A stretch of 64,000 nucleotides of DNA from Pontibacter sp. E15-1 (GCF_022601975.1 NZ_JAKVIR010000008.1:62001-126000); one strand, 5' to 3'; shown: positions 1 through 9,332, numbered from the stretch's first letter. Notes: generated by a model from the letters alone, not told the origin. Program-made: numbers and translations.

Positions 1-138
1 CTGCTGGCTCGCCCCTGTGTCCGTCAGTTTTGGCTCGGATTTACTCTTGGATATTAATGTGAATTCGGGAACTACTGTAGTTTAAATAACTTCAAAATAA
101 AGTTTCTAGCCATTGAGGAAAATCTACTGTCAGAACAA

Positions 139-357
139 GGCAAAATGATTCCCAGTTTTTCCGAGAGGCACCGGGGGTAGGGGCCCCCTATTTGGCGGGT
201 TCCGGTGCCGAACGGAGTGAGGCATTGCGCAGCGCAGCGAGCAAAGGGACACGGCACAGTGCCGAGCGGGAAAACGCGCCCCAGCGGGCGTGGAGCGCAA
301 AATGAGCTATAAAACAATGAATTTCGAGTTTAAAACAACCGCTTGATTTACCGAGTT
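139..357. repeat. dispersed intergenic repeat, copy 1
   Basis: About 220 bp that align with 61349-61577. The shared blocks are the left end (ggcaaaatgattcccag), a middle block around gccgagcgggaaaacgcgcc and the ggcgtggagcgcaaa block, plus a looser right end around ttaccgagtt. Between the blocks the copies diverge or carry small insertions. It lies downstream of a minus-strand gene and encodes no convincing protein. It looks like a non-coding dispersed element; its mobility mechanism is unknown. Confidence 0.6.
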
Positions 358-402
358 TACGTGGATTAGAGAGAGAATTGGTTTTTATTAGATAACAGCA
401 CA

Positions 403-436
403 AAAAGAAGGCTACCCGTTTTTGCAGGTAGCCTTG
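403..436 (-). terminator. rho-independent terminator of the DUF1080 operon
   Basis: The arms aaggctaccc and ggtagcctt form a hairpin. Read on the minus strand it is followed by a T-rich run (cttcttttt). It sits about 40 bp beyond the stop of the gene at 475-1287. Confidence 0.7.
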
Positions 437-474
437 AGGATATGTATGGAGCGTTAGCGCCTAAGGAAGTGCTC

Positions 475-1287
475 TTATAGCTCCCGGATCCAGATGTTGC
501 GGTAGCTGATCGGCTCGCTTGGGTCTCCGTGGTCCTGCAGCTTGATCGGCGCTTTGCCGTGCTGCTTGTATTCAGGCAGCCCGATGTACTGCGTTGGCCC
601 CTTTAGCTGCGTGTCGTTCTGAACCACCACGCCATTGTGGAGTACCGTAACGCGGGCCGGGGTAAACAGGCTCCCATCGGCTTTAAAGCGCGGTGCCGTG
701 AAAATAATATCGTAGGTATTCCACTCTCCGGGCTGGCGCATGGCGTTTTTCAGCGGCGGGTGCTGCTTGTAAATGCTGCCTGCCTGACCGTTGGCATACG
801 TGCGGTTGTTATAGGAGTCAAGGATTTGGAGTTCATACCCAGCGTCGCCCTCGCCGGTAGAGGCCAGAAACAGGCCGCTGTTGCCGCGCCCCTGTCCCTT
901 GCCCGTGATCTTGGCCGGAATCTTCCACTCGATGTGCAGCTGGTAATCCTCAAAACTCTGCTTGGTCTGAATGTTGCCGGTGCCCTTCTTCACCGTGAAT
1001 GCGCCGTTTTCTACCGTCCATTTCGCGGGGCTGGCCGGGTCGTTGGTAGACACCCACTGGTCCAGGTTTTTCCCGTCAAACAAAACGAGGGCGTCGGCCG
1101 GGGCATCGGAGGCAGTTTTGCCCGGCTGCACCACCTTCACCTCAGGCTCCCAAAACTCGGTCATCTCTGGCGTCATTTTCGGAGGCTTGGGCACCTCCTG
1201 GGCATTCGCGTCTGCTGCGCCCAGTAACCCGACCGCGCTCAGGAGAAATGCGGCCGCCTTGATTTGGAAAGTGTTTCTGCTTTTCAT
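475..1287 (-). CDS. exported DUF1080 (3-keto-disaccharide hydrolase-like) protein
   Basis: This 270-aa protein has an N-terminal signal peptide (residues 1-29, ending ADANAQ) followed by a short linker. From about residue 65 to the end it is a DUF1080 beta-sandwich, recognised from the LFDGKNLDQWVS opening, the GNSGLFL motif, the YELQILDSY segment and the FRNIWIREL-like ending (here YRNIWIREL). The family folds like concanavalin-A/LamG glucanases, and some members hydrolyse 3-keto-glycosides. It would act in the periplasm or at the cell surface. It is the downstream gene of a two-gene minus-strand unit, 18 bp after the cytochrome/PA14 lipoprotein, which suggests joint action on an extracellular carbohydrate. 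The substrate cannot be read from the sequence. Confidence 0.85.
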   Translation of the reverse strand: MKSRNTFQIKAAAFLLSAVGLLGAADANAQEVPKPPKMTPEMTEFWEPEVKVVQPGKTASDAPADALVLFDGKNLDQWVSTNDPASPAKWTVENGAFTVKKGTGNIQTKQSFEDYQLHIEWKIPAKITGKGQGRGNSGLFLASTGEGDAGYELQILDSYNNRTYANGQAGSIYKQHPPLKNAMRQPGEWNTYDIIFTAPRFKADGSLFTPARVTVLHNGVVVQNDTQLKGPTQYIGLPEYKQHGKAPIKLQDHGDPSEPISYRNIWIREL

Positions 1288-1305
1288 GGGGTATGGTGTT
1301 TGAGT

Positions 1306-4296
1306 TTATCGTTTCGCTGTTGTCGTTGCCACGGGGATGCTGTTCATCGTATACCAGGCCTCTGTGGTCCAGAGGTTTTTGCCTGTGCTGCTCCTGAAGC
1401 TGTTCTTGTTGAGGCGCACATACACCACATGCCCCGGCTTCATACCCCCCAACTGCAGGAATGCCTTCCTACGGTCAGGCGATAGGGTAATTTTCTCAAT
1501 CGGAAGCGCTTTTTCATCCATCTTCGGCCCGCCATAGTCGGCGGTGGGCTTGTACCACCACTGCTGGATGGTATAGTCTGCGGCCTTCGTGCCCACCCCT
1601 TCTTTCAAAGGCTCTGTGAACTCCAGCTCAATGCCGTTTGGCTTTGCCCGCACCGCCAGCATCTCGAACGCAACTTTGTCGTTGTAGGTTAGCTTTTGCA
1701 GCCCGTATCCCAGCTTACCGTAATGCTGCCAGTTACCCGTAGAGCCCACGCCGCCCACATACAGGGCGTTGTCGGGGCCCCATACCAGGCGGTTCACCCC
1801 GGCCTCCAGCCCCTGCGTGAACCTGAACACCACTCCCTGGTAGGTTCCGTTCACCTTCTCGGCGAACACGCGCTTGATGCCGCCGTGCGTCACCTCGCCG
1901 TGCAGCATCTGGTTTTTGTACGGGCCCACGTCGATCTTCACGGGCTGGCTCGGGGAATTACCGATCTCGTCCTGAGGCAGCCATACCACCGGAGGAGTTT
2001 GTGTTTTTCCCTCGGTGCCCTTAAAGTCCACGGAGCGGGAGCCATACCAGGCGTTCTCCTGCAGGTGCACAATCTTGCTGGCAGGCAGCCAGTCGCCCTG
2101 GTTGTCAGCGATGAAAATCTCGTTGTCCACGCCAAAACCAATGCCGTTGGGTGTGCGCAGCCCGCTGGCGATCAGCTCGTGGGTGCCATCTTTCCGGGAT
2201 ATTTTCACCACCTTTCCCCGATCCGGGATCTGGGGTTGTGTACTGGCGCCGCCCGGGTTTATGGCCGTGGCCAGTGTGCCGTAAAAGTAGCCGTCTTTGT
2301 AGAGCAGTCCAAACGCGAACTCGTGGAAGTTGGCCGACACTTTCCAGCCGTTTGCCACGGTCTGGTACTCGTCAATGATGTCGTCGTCGTCCAGGTCCAC
2401 CAGCTTGGTCAGTTCCTGCTTCTGCAGCACGTATATCTCATCGTCCACTACCTTCAGCCCCAACGGCTCTGCCAGACCGAAGGCAATGCGCTTCACCTTA
2501 ATGTCTTCGGGCTTTTTGTCCTTCACGCCATCCAGTATAAACACGGAGCCCAGCGAGTCCCAGGTGCTGATGACCATTCTGCCGTCAGAGAGGAAATCCA
2601 TACCCCCCACTTTGGGGTGGAAGCCGTCCGGGCGGGCCTGCGCCAGCGTGAAACTCGGGTGCACGGCCTCCAGCGGGGCGGCGTCTCCGGGCACCAGGTC
2701 TTTTTTGGCCGCTATCGGTTGCGCCTGCGTCTTCTTGATGGCGCTCCCTTTGTAGCTGAACACCTCCGGCGGCACCACGGCAAAGGCCTCGGCTCCGTGT
2801 GGCTGCCACTGCAGCGACAGGCCTTTGCCGCCACTGCCCTGGAAATAATCAACCCTGAACGCGTGTTTCCCTGGCTTCAGGATCACCTCGCCATCGCGTG
2901 GCTGCAGGCCGTGGCTTCCGCCGTTGTCTACTACCAGCTTGTCGTCGATGTATAACCGGGAGCCGTCGTCGCTCACCAGCCTGAAAACGATGTTGGTGGC
3001 TTTCTTCATGGTGATATAGCCGCTGGCTTGCAGCACAAAGTAGTCCTTCAAATCGCCGAAACCGCCTTCATCGGCATGGAGCGCGTTCACGGCACCCGAG
3101 AAGGTCGGGAGCATCTCCGCGTCTATCTCCGGTATATCCGTCAGGTTGTCGCTGAACTGGTAGATATTGATGGCGATGCCGGGTTTTTCGGCCGAAGCGT
3201 CCACCTCTCCCGCTTTCACCTCCTGAAAATTGATGGCATAGGCGGGGGTGGGCATCAGCTGGTTGGCCGTGGCCTGCTGCTCTTTTTCGGCATCCAGCGC
3301 CAGGATATAGGACACCATGGTACGGGCATCGTCTTTCGCCAGGTCCGGGTGCGGCGTCATCGGGATATCTCCCCAGCTGCCAGCCCCGCCGGCAATTATC
3401 TTCGCCACCAGTTTGTCTGTGTTTTCGCCGTTGTTCTCATACCGCTCTGCTATGGCCATATATGCGGGCCCCACCGTTTTCACGTCTTTGTTGTGGCAGG
3501 TGTTGCAGTCGCTTTTGGCCATCAGGGCAAACACGGCCTCCTCACCCGATACCTGCTCCCCTCCTGCCAGCGCGGCCATGGGCTTGCGCGTCAGTTGGAG
3601 GGCCAGCCTTGTCTTGTCGTTGCTTTTCAGCAGCAGGCCGCCCCGCAGGGTATGGAACTGCTTGTTTTCCAGCGTCTCCGCCGACTTCTCGGCCACCACA
3701 AATTCCCCGTTGGTTTCGTAGTCTTTCTCGCTTTGCAGAGAGCCCAGTTGCATGTTCAGCTTTACCTGCGCGCCCGAAGGCACGCCCGAGGTTTCGAATA
3801 CTCGCTCGAAGCCCACTTTGCCGCCATCAGCCGCGAAGAACTCGGGCTTTTCCTGCACCTTAATCCGCTGTCCGTTGCTCACCAGCTCGTAAGAGATGGT
3901 AACCGCGTTATCCCGGATGGTATGTCCTTTGTATACCACCTCCGGCACCGTCTCTTTGCCGCCCTCTACCAGGCGCCAGGGGTTTCCGTCCTGCTCCTCC
4001 AGAAAAGGAGTGCCGAGGGTAGTGGGTTGCGGCCCGTGCGCCGAAGTGTATACCGGCCCGTCAAAATTTATACCTCCCGTCCAGGCTTTGTACAAAGCGG
4101 CGTTCTCGGTGCTGTAGGCAATCCACAGACTGTCGTGGAGGGCGATGCTGAGCATACGCGGTTTCTGGTCGAGGACGGAGCGCAGGACCCAGGCCTCGCG
4201 CGGGCGCTCAACCTGCTGGCTTTTCCGGTTGCAGGCCCCGATCCCGAGCAGGAGCACAAAGACAGTGAAAATTAATCTGAATGTTACCTTTGTCAT
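1306..4296 (-). CDS. cytochrome c / PA14 / sorbosone dehydrogenase-like lipoprotein
   Basis: This 996-aa lipoprotein has a lipobox LGIGAC near residue 22, so it is probably anchored in a membrane facing the periplasm or surface. Visible parts in order are: an N-terminal region of about 240 residues of unknown fold; a c-type haem site CNTCH near residue 263 with a following KTVGPAYMAIA segment typical of small mono-haem cytochromes; a PA14-like carbohydrate-binding domain (about 376-500, with LVSDDGSRLYIDDKLV); and a beta-propeller of the glucose/sorbosone dehydrogenase or NHL type (about 546-850, with LRTPNGIGFGVDNEIFIADN). A beta-sandwich-like tail follows. Such architectures occur in Bacteroidota and Planctomycetota beside DUF1080 genes, as here. 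An oxidative step on a sugar feeding electrons to the haem is plausible but inferred. Confidence 0.8.
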   Translation of the reverse strand: MTKVTFRLIFTVFVLLLGIGACNRKSQQVERPREAWVLRSVLDQKPRMLSIALHDSLWIAYSTENAALYKAWTGGINFDGPVYTSAHGPQPTTLGTPFLEEQDGNPWRLVEGGKETVPEVVYKGHTIRDNAVTISYELVSNGQRIKVQEKPEFFAADGGKVGFERVFETSGVPSGAQVKLNMQLGSLQSEKDYETNGEFVVAEKSAETLENKQFHTLRGGLLLKSNDKTRLALQLTRKPMAALAGGEQVSGEEAVFALMAKSDCNTCHNKDVKTVGPAYMAIAERYENNGENTDKLVAKIIAGGAGSWGDIPMTPHPDLAKDDARTMVSYILALDAEKEQQATANQLMPTPAYAINFQEVKAGEVDASAEKPGIAINIYQFSDNLTDIPEIDAEMLPTFSGAVNALHADEGGFGDLKDYFVLQASGYITMKKATNIVFRLVSDDGSRLYIDDKLVVDNGGSHGLQPRDGEVILKPGKHAFRVDYFQGSGGKGLSLQWQPHGAEAFAVVPPEVFSYKGSAIKKTQAQPIAAKKDLVPGDAAPLEAVHPSFTLAQARPDGFHPKVGGMDFLSDGRMVISTWDSLGSVFILDGVKDKKPEDIKVKRIAFGLAEPLGLKVVDDEIYVLQKQELTKLVDLDDDDIIDEYQTVANGWKVSANFHEFAFGLLYKDGYFYGTLATAINPGGASTQPQIPDRGKVVKISRKDGTHELIASGLRTPNGIGFGVDNEIFIADNQGDWLPASKIVHLQENAWYGSRSVDFKGTEGKTQTPPVVWLPQDEIGNSPSQPVKIDVGPYKNQMLHGEVTHGGIKRVFAEKVNGTYQGVVFRFTQGLEAGVNRLVWGPDNALYVGGVGSTGNWQHYGKLGYGLQKLTYNDKVAFEMLAVRAKPNGIELEFTEPLKEGVGTKAADYTIQQWWYKPTADYGGPKMDEKALPIEKITLSPDRRKAFLQLGGMKPGHVVYVRLNKNSFRSSTGKNLWTTEAWYTMNSIPVATTTAKR

Positions 4297-4937
4297 GAAG
4301 TAGAGTTATACTATTCTGTTGTGTTTCGATTTGAGTTAGAAAGGAACGAGCCGCTTTCGCTTCGGCCACCGTTGCACCGCTCCCCCTTTTCCGTAGAAGC
4401 GGCACCGTGCCATACCCCTCAGCAGACGGGCACAGTTGTTTACAAAGAAATAAATTTGCCACAGCAACCTCAACCCAATCCAGCACAAGGTAAAAAGTAA
4501 CTACTCACGTGCACCTTATACTATTGCCTATCAGATACTAAGCAAAATATAGGGTGAATCAAAAAGTAAACCCCTGCCGCTGCGCAGAACCCAGACTTAA
4601 CTGCTCACTGGCCATTATATAACGTTTGTCTACCCATATTTCAGTTACTCGCAGCGAGAAAGAAGCAAGCCTGAACTATTAATTAATCGGCAGTCCATGA
4701 AAGGCTAAGCCATATGCTACACTCCTTTTAAAGCTGGGAAAAACGAAGCCGGATGCCGTGTGTTTGTATTTTTACCCTATCGCCACATACACAGCAGCTA
4801 TCAAGTTTTTGCACGAGATAGCTTCTCCAAAGGCCTTTAGACAACGCTAATTTTAAGACTACATGGGCTTTTGCCAGTCGTTCCGATAAGATTTCATTAT
4901 ATTTGAAACAACATTAGCATGATGACATTGATCGAGC
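4297..4937. other. intergenic region between divergent genes
   Basis: About 640 bp separate the minus-strand cytochrome gene from the plus-strand gene at 4938. It must hold the promoters of both. I see no RNA gene, no repeat and no convincing small gene. A minus-strand open frame reaching into 4486 has no protein-like composition. Confidence 0.5.
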
Positions 4938-5339
4938 ATGGTCCTATTTGACAGTCCTATATTACGCTTAAGCTATACCCCGGCAACGGACATACTCATC
5001 GCAGATTTATCCAATTCATACCATTTTCATGCGATGGAGGTACAGGAGGCCTTGACAATGATCCTGAACCATGTCCGGCATTACGACGTCAAGAGGCTGC
5101 TCATGAACTCACGGAACAGAGTAATGGTAATTGACGAGATGGCCTATGCACTTCTGATGACCGATTTCATGAAGGCGCTGCTATTGACCCGCCTTCAAAA
5201 GCTCGCCCGTATAAACACCGGTATTGATTCCAGGGAAAGCCTGGTGCAGTATTTCGACACGCAGCTTGTCACTACTTTTACGCTCAAGACGTTTAGCTGC
5301 ATCGAGACTGCCTTGGAGTGGCTTGCTGCTGAAGTGTAA
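4938..5339 (+). CDS. small STAS/SpoIIAA-like protein, function unknown
   Basis: This 133-aa soluble protein has no signal peptide or membrane segment. The pattern (a beta-rich opening ILRLSYTPATDILIADL, then an amphipathic helix with EVQEALTMILNHV, then VKRLLMNSRN) resembles the SpoIIAA-like/STAS-like small proteins common in Cytophagales, but no diagnostic residue proves it. A second protein of similar size and layout lies at 6381-6842, with the CsbD gene between them. A role in stress or regulatory signalling is only a guess from that context. The ATG at 4938 fits the start of the first strand. Confidence 0.55.
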   Translation: MVLFDSPILRLSYTPATDILIADLSNSYHFHAMEVQEALTMILNHVRHYDVKRLLMNSRNRVMVIDEMAYALLMTDFMKALLLTRLQKLARINTGIDSRESLVQYFDTQLVTTFTLKTFSCIETALEWLAAEV

Positions 5340-5569
5340 AATCTGTTCAAACAATCCCCCGGCTCCTGCCTGCTATACCTGCCCCGGCACAAACTTTTCC
5401 CTCCGCCGTCGCTCTTTGTTTTACCCTGGCTATACCATCACAGCCTGGCTTCTGCTGATCCTCCGCCTCGTTTGCCTGACATGTTACAGTAGATTTTAGC
5501 GAGAAAGCAATCCCTATTTCAAAAAACGCGTATCAGTAACAGATTTTCACTTACTAAAACCTATGAATT

Positions 5570-5761
5570 ATGAACGAGGCAGAATATAAAGCACGCGGAA
5601 ACTGGAACGAACTGAAGGGTAAAATGAAGCAGGAATACGGCGACCTGACAGACGATGATCTGACGTACGACGAGGGCAAAGAAGACGAATGGCTGGGTAA
5701 GCTTCAAAAGAAGACCGGCCAGGCAAAAGGAGAGCTCAAAAAATGGATCGACTCGCTATAA
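5570..5761 (+). CDS. CsbD family stress-response protein
   Basis: This 63-aa, highly charged, hydrophilic protein matches the CsbD family along its whole length: WNELKGKMKQEYGDLTDDDL near the start, a central acidic stretch, and a GKLQKKTGQAKGEL segment near the end. CsbD was named from Bacillus subtilis, where it belongs to the general stress regulon. Its molecular role is not established. The gene stands alone and a strong terminator follows within 20 bp. Length and start are normal for the family. Confidence 0.9.
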   Translation: MNEAEYKARGNWNELKGKMKQEYGDLTDDDLTYDEGKEDEWLGKLQKKTGQAKGELKKWIDSL

Positions 5762-5778
5762 GTTGAAATAGTATGATG

Positions 5779-5825
5779 AAAAGTCCCTGTATCTGGTATA
5801 AAACCGGGTGCAGGGACTTTTTTTG
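5779..5825 (+). terminator. rho-independent terminator after csbD-like gene
   Basis: The arms aaaagtccctg and cagggactttt are followed by a T run on the plus strand. It lies 18 bp after the stop codon. Confidence 0.9.
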
Positions 5826-6380
5826 TTTCCTCCCGAAGTAGGAGCATGTATAAACTTCCTGCAAAACGAAATCCAAACCTGCCCTATGCCGGAATCAGGC
5901 AGGCACCCCATCTGGCCCCTAGGCAGAATACTCTTTGATCGCATCCCCAACCTTTCGCTTAAACCCCCTCCTAAGAAACTCCTGAAAGCGCTCAGCCTTC
6001 AAAATCATACCTCCCCAAAATCATTTTCAAACCGAAGTCATATCTCATGGCGGTGAAAGGGGTATGCGCCATGTTTTAGCGGCCAGGAAACGTAGACAAT
6101 GCTATTCAAGGTTCGTTCAACCTGCTTCGGTAAACGTTCGCCAGCTAAAGGCAGATCCGTATGTCAACTTTTAAAGAATATACAGCCCCTTCCGAAGCTG
6201 GAGTCCATGCGCCATTAGTTGTGCAGGTGCATAATCCGCTGTAAATCATACCGTAAAGTCTTGCAAAGAAGCCCTGTATAAATATATAAACTTTCATATA
6301 TTATATAAGAACAATTAGAAAATACAGTGCCGGGGATGTAAGTTTGTATGAAGATTTTACATTCTGGACTGGTCAGCTAA
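5826..6380. other. intergenic region
   Basis: About 555 bp. A plus-strand frame covering roughly 5808-6056 lacks protein-like composition and starts inside the terminator. No repeat, RNA gene or clear regulatory site is seen. The last 100 bp are AT-rich and probably contain the promoter of the gene at 6381. Confidence 0.45.
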
Positions 6381-6842
6381 ATGGATACGATGTACCTCGA
6401 ACTAAGAAATGCTTTTGGAAAAGTGTTTTTGCAAATTGGCTACAACCCGGTAAGCGACTACGTGTACTGTAACTGGCTAAGCTACCAGACCAAGGAAAGT
6501 GTTATGCACGGCGCAACCGTGATGCTGGATCTTCTGCAACAGCATGGTTGCCGAAAGGTGCTGAACAACAATACGCAGGTCGTAGGCCCCTGGGACCATA
6601 GCATCGGGTGGTTGTATCAGGTATGGTTGCCGAAAGCCCTGGCGCTTGGGCTAAATCAATTCGCGAACGTTTCCGTCCAGGACTCCTTCTCGGATGAGTC
6701 GTTCACCAAAATCTCTGACCTCGCCAACCTGAACCTATTCGTGAACACGTTCACCGACGAGGAAGTCGCGAAGGAATGGCTCAAAATCTCGCCGCTGACG
6801 CTGTCGGCATTGCATGCTGTGGGTGAGGCCGTGCCGGCTTAG
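6381..6842 (+). CDS. STAS-like protein, function unknown
   Basis: This 153-aa soluble protein has the same rough layout as the gene at 4938-5339: an initial strand, the pattern DYVYCNWLSYQTKESV with a helix following, then GCRKVLNNNTQVVGPW and an amphipathic C-terminal part ending EEVAKEWLK. The closing EW(L) helix and the central K-(V/L)-LxN-NxxV strand recall SpoIIAA-like/STAS proteins. I do not recognise a specific function. It has its own AT-rich upstream region and no obvious operon partner. Confidence 0.55.
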   Translation: MDTMYLELRNAFGKVFLQIGYNPVSDYVYCNWLSYQTKESVMHGATVMLDLLQQHGCRKVLNNNTQVVGPWDHSIGWLYQVWLPKALALGLNQFANVSVQDSFSDESFTKISDLANLNLFVNTFTDEEVAKEWLKISPLTLSALHAVGEAVPA

Positions 6843-7088
6843 TCATAGTTAATTTGTACTCCTCAGCCGATAGGTGTACCTCCATCTCGGCGCTAAAGTG
6901 TTTTAAAAGAGGGTCCAGGGGCCTCCGTCTTTTCCGAAGGCGAGTTTGCAGTACCTGAACACCTCCAGGTACTGCTGCTACATCTTCTCCAGATCCAGTT
7001 AGTTTTTCTCTTTCCTATCTACTGTGTTAAAGGTAATACTCCTAATCCTTTGCCACAGTTCGTTTTACAGCCTGTCTTGGGATAATTA

Positions 7089-7982
7089 TTAGTTACTGTG
7101 CTGCACCTGCCCTTTTATCAACACTTGGTGTATCTTTTTAGTATTCTGGATGTCTACCAGCGGGTTCCCACCCAGTAACAGCAGGTTAGCATATTTCCCA
7201 ACGGCAACTGTGCCGTGCATATCCAACACGCCAAGGTAGTTAGCAGCATTGTATGTAGCCATTTTTAGGACAGCGGCATTTGAGAAACCGGCTTCTGTGA
7301 GGTATTGCAACTCATGGTGCAAGGCAAGGCCTGGTAAGTTAAAGGGGTTAGGAGAATCAGTCCCAGCAAGTATGTAGTCTGCATAGTCTAGGAAATGATC
7401 TTGCAACACCTGCCTGTTAAAGTCGAATTTCACCTTGAAGCTCTTATCAACTTGCTCAGGCAAACTTGACCACCAGCCCGTTAATCCATTAGCTGGCGCT
7501 AAATGCTTTACCTCGTTTAATTCCTCACGCACTTCTGTATTGTTAAAATTTCCGTACAGACTCAGTGTTGGGCATAACCACACCTTGTTTTGCTTTATCC
7601 GGTATGCATAGGGGGCCAGCTTTGCCTTTTCGTAGTGTGGGTAAAGTGCCATACGGATAGACTCCTCCTTCCTCTGTTCCATATCTGGAGACTGTGAAGT
7701 GGCAAACTGGATAAACCCATCCAGGTGTTCAATAGACTTGTGGCGCGGATCTCCGAAATCTTTACTCGTTAAGGTATAGGGAATATGCCCACTAACGCGT
7801 AGACCTGCTGCATCAGCGGCCCGAAGTATCTCCAAATAAACCTCCGCAGGCAACCGGTTGTAGACCTTTATTTCATCATAGCCTTTCTGCTGATGTTCCT
7901 TCACTAAACGTTCAACCTCACTTTTGTTTATTTGAAAACATAATTCATACTCATATAGGAAAAGTCGGAAACAAAATGGCAC
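7089..7982 (-). pseudogene. truncated imidazolonepropionase-like amidohydrolase
   Basis: The open frame encodes 297 aa, but only from about residue 20 (KSEVERLVKEHQQKGYDEIK) does it match metal-dependent amidohydrolases. It keeps VSGHIPY, KSIEHLDG, AGTDSPNPFNLPG and the C-terminal GTVAVGKYANLLLLGGNPL return strand. The first half of the enzyme is missing, including the N-terminal HxH metal ligands, and the first 18 or so residues look like chance translation of the neighbouring recombinase upstream DNA. The breakpoint lies between about 7925 and 7976. It is almost certainly non-functional and marks one edge of the accessory region. Confidence 0.8.
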
Positions 7983-8154
7983 TTCTAGTTAGGGTGAGTA
8001 AAGCAAATCAGAATTATGACCGTCAAGTAACGGAGTTGACTGCTTATGCCTCGAACAAAGGTATGGAAATTGTGGAGGTAAGAATAGAAACTATTTCTGG
8101 TGCTAAGAAAAACACACAAAGAAAAGGTATGCAACAACTCCTACGTTTAGCTAA

Positions 8155-9033
8155 GAGCATGTTTAAATTTTAACTTTCTGTTTTTCAGGTCATTCGGTTT
8201 AATATCACTTGGCAGTTGTGCCACAGCACCCAGCTTTCAGCGCTTCGGGGTGTTTTTTCCATGGTCCTTATCGAGCCTTCTGAAGAAGCTGAACATGCCG
8301 AAAGCCCGCTCGGTGACCCACCGCCATCTGACCGGCACAAAGCCCTCTGTGCCTGGTGGCTTGGAGCTTATCTCCAGTTCCACCCCCAGCAGGTTCTCGC
8401 TCACCCACTCCATGAACACCTGCTCATAGGCCGCATCGGCCAGTATCTTCTCCCTCCGGTGCAGGTAGCCCCTGAGCGGGGCCACCACCCGCTGGGCCAG
8501 CACCCCGTCGGCCTTGTTGGCACTGTGCACCACCACGCCCCACACCAGGCCCAGCGTGTCGGTGATCACGTGCTGCTTCCTCCCGTTTACCTTCTTGTCG
8601 CCGTCCACGCCCGTCTCCTGGCTTACAAATGGGTCTGTCTTAACCGACTGGGAGTCAATGCTCAGCAGGCTGGGCGAGGCCTCCTTCCCCTGCCTTTCCC
8701 GCTCCCTGATGTTGAGCAGCCAGTTGAGGCTCTCCAGCGTGCCGTCCGCCTGCCACTTGTGGAAATAGTAATACACCAGTTGCCATTTAGGGAAAAGCCC
8801 CTCCGGCAGGTTGCGCCACTGGCCGCCCACCCGCAGCATGTAAAAAATAGCGTCTACTATAACCCGCAGCGAGTGTTTGCGTTTTCTCTCTACAGGCAGC
8901 GATGCCTTCACCACCTCCCATTGCGAGTCAGTAAGTCTCTTATACTGAGATTCCATAAGCTTAAATTTTTGGTCACTTTTAACTTACGGACTGACTCGCT
9001 CTTTTTTACCAAATCAAAAATTTAAACATGCTC
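8155..9033. mobile_element. IS5-family insertion sequence, complete
   Basis: This 879-bp element is bounded by perfect terminal inverted repeats (gagcatgtttaaatttt at the left, its reverse complement at 9017-9033). It is flanked by a 3-bp direct repeat TAA (8152-8154 and 9034-9036), the TNA duplication typical of the IS1031-like part of the IS5 family. It carries a single transposase gene on the minus strand. It sits inside the serine recombinase gene, and precise removal with one TAA restores that reading frame. Intact ends and an intact transposase suggest a recent insertion. Confidence 0.93.
8237..8956 (-). CDS. IS5-family transposase
   Basis: This 239-aa transposase opens with YKRLTDSQWEVVKASLP and has the DUF4096-like N-terminal region with FYMLRVGGQWRNLPEGLFP. 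The DDE catalytic core follows: SIDSQSVKT (first Asp), KILADAAYE (second Asp) and VTERAFGMFSFFRRL (Glu). Length and motif order are normal and no frameshift is seen, so the element is probably able to move. The gene fills most of the insertion sequence at 8155-9033. Confidence 0.92.
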   Translation of the reverse strand: MESQYKRLTDSQWEVVKASLPVERKRKHSLRVIVDAIFYMLRVGGQWRNLPEGLFPKWQLVYYYFHKWQADGTLESLNWLLNIRERERQGKEASPSLLSIDSQSVKTDPFVSQETGVDGDKKVNGRKQHVITDTLGLVWGVVVHSANKADGVLAQRVVAPLRGYLHRREKILADAAYEQVFMEWVSENLLGVELEISSKPPGTEGFVPVRWRWVTERAFGMFSFFRRLDKDHGKNTPKR

Positions 9034-9172
9034 TAAGACGAAGAAAATCAATAAGGTGTTGGTTCATGAGGTTACACGGTTGGGCCGCGACACTTCTCAG
9101 GTTTTGGCTATCCTTCGTTACACGAACTTGAAGTATCCGTTTTATTGATGAATTATCAATTAACGACACTTA

Positions 9173-9332
9173 GAGTATGTTTAAATTTCATTTTTGGAAG
9201 CGAAAAATGTTCATGAAGGGTTCTGACAAAGCGTTTTTTGAGCTCATAGCAGCGTTATGGGGCGATAAAAAGGTGAAGTCAGGTTCCTTGATGGACGTTT
9301 TGTAGCCCAAAAGATGAAATTTAACCATGCTC
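9173..9332. mobile_element. MITE-like non-autonomous element with IS5-type ends
   Basis: This 160-bp segment has imperfect terminal inverted repeats of about 25 bp (left gagtatgtttaaatttcat, right end in reverse complement gagcatggttaaatttcat). It is flanked by the direct repeat TTA (9170-9172 and 9333-9335). The ends resemble those of the IS5-family element 140 bp upstream and the duplication has the same TNA form, so an element of that group probably mobilises it. It contains no gene. Removing it restores the recombinase reading frame. Confidence 0.85.

Larger units (their letters stand above)
1..474. other. intergenic region with dispersed repeat and terminator
   Basis: No credible gene is seen here. 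The short minus-strand open frames between about 72 and 403 lie inside a repeat element (139-357) that recurs near the far end of the window, and they have no recognisable protein features. The region also carries the terminator of the minus-strand operon that ends at 475. Confidence 0.6.

Noticed and set aside
72..403. Two small minus-strand frames at the window start
   Set aside because: They lie in the dispersed repeat, do not survive the differences in the second copy and match nothing recognisable.
1696..2955. Long plus-strand open frame (419 aa) opposite the cytochrome/PA14 gene
   Set aside because: It is antisense to a gene with clear domains; its His/Val/Leu/Gln-rich composition is what the complement of that gene gives, and it has no motif.
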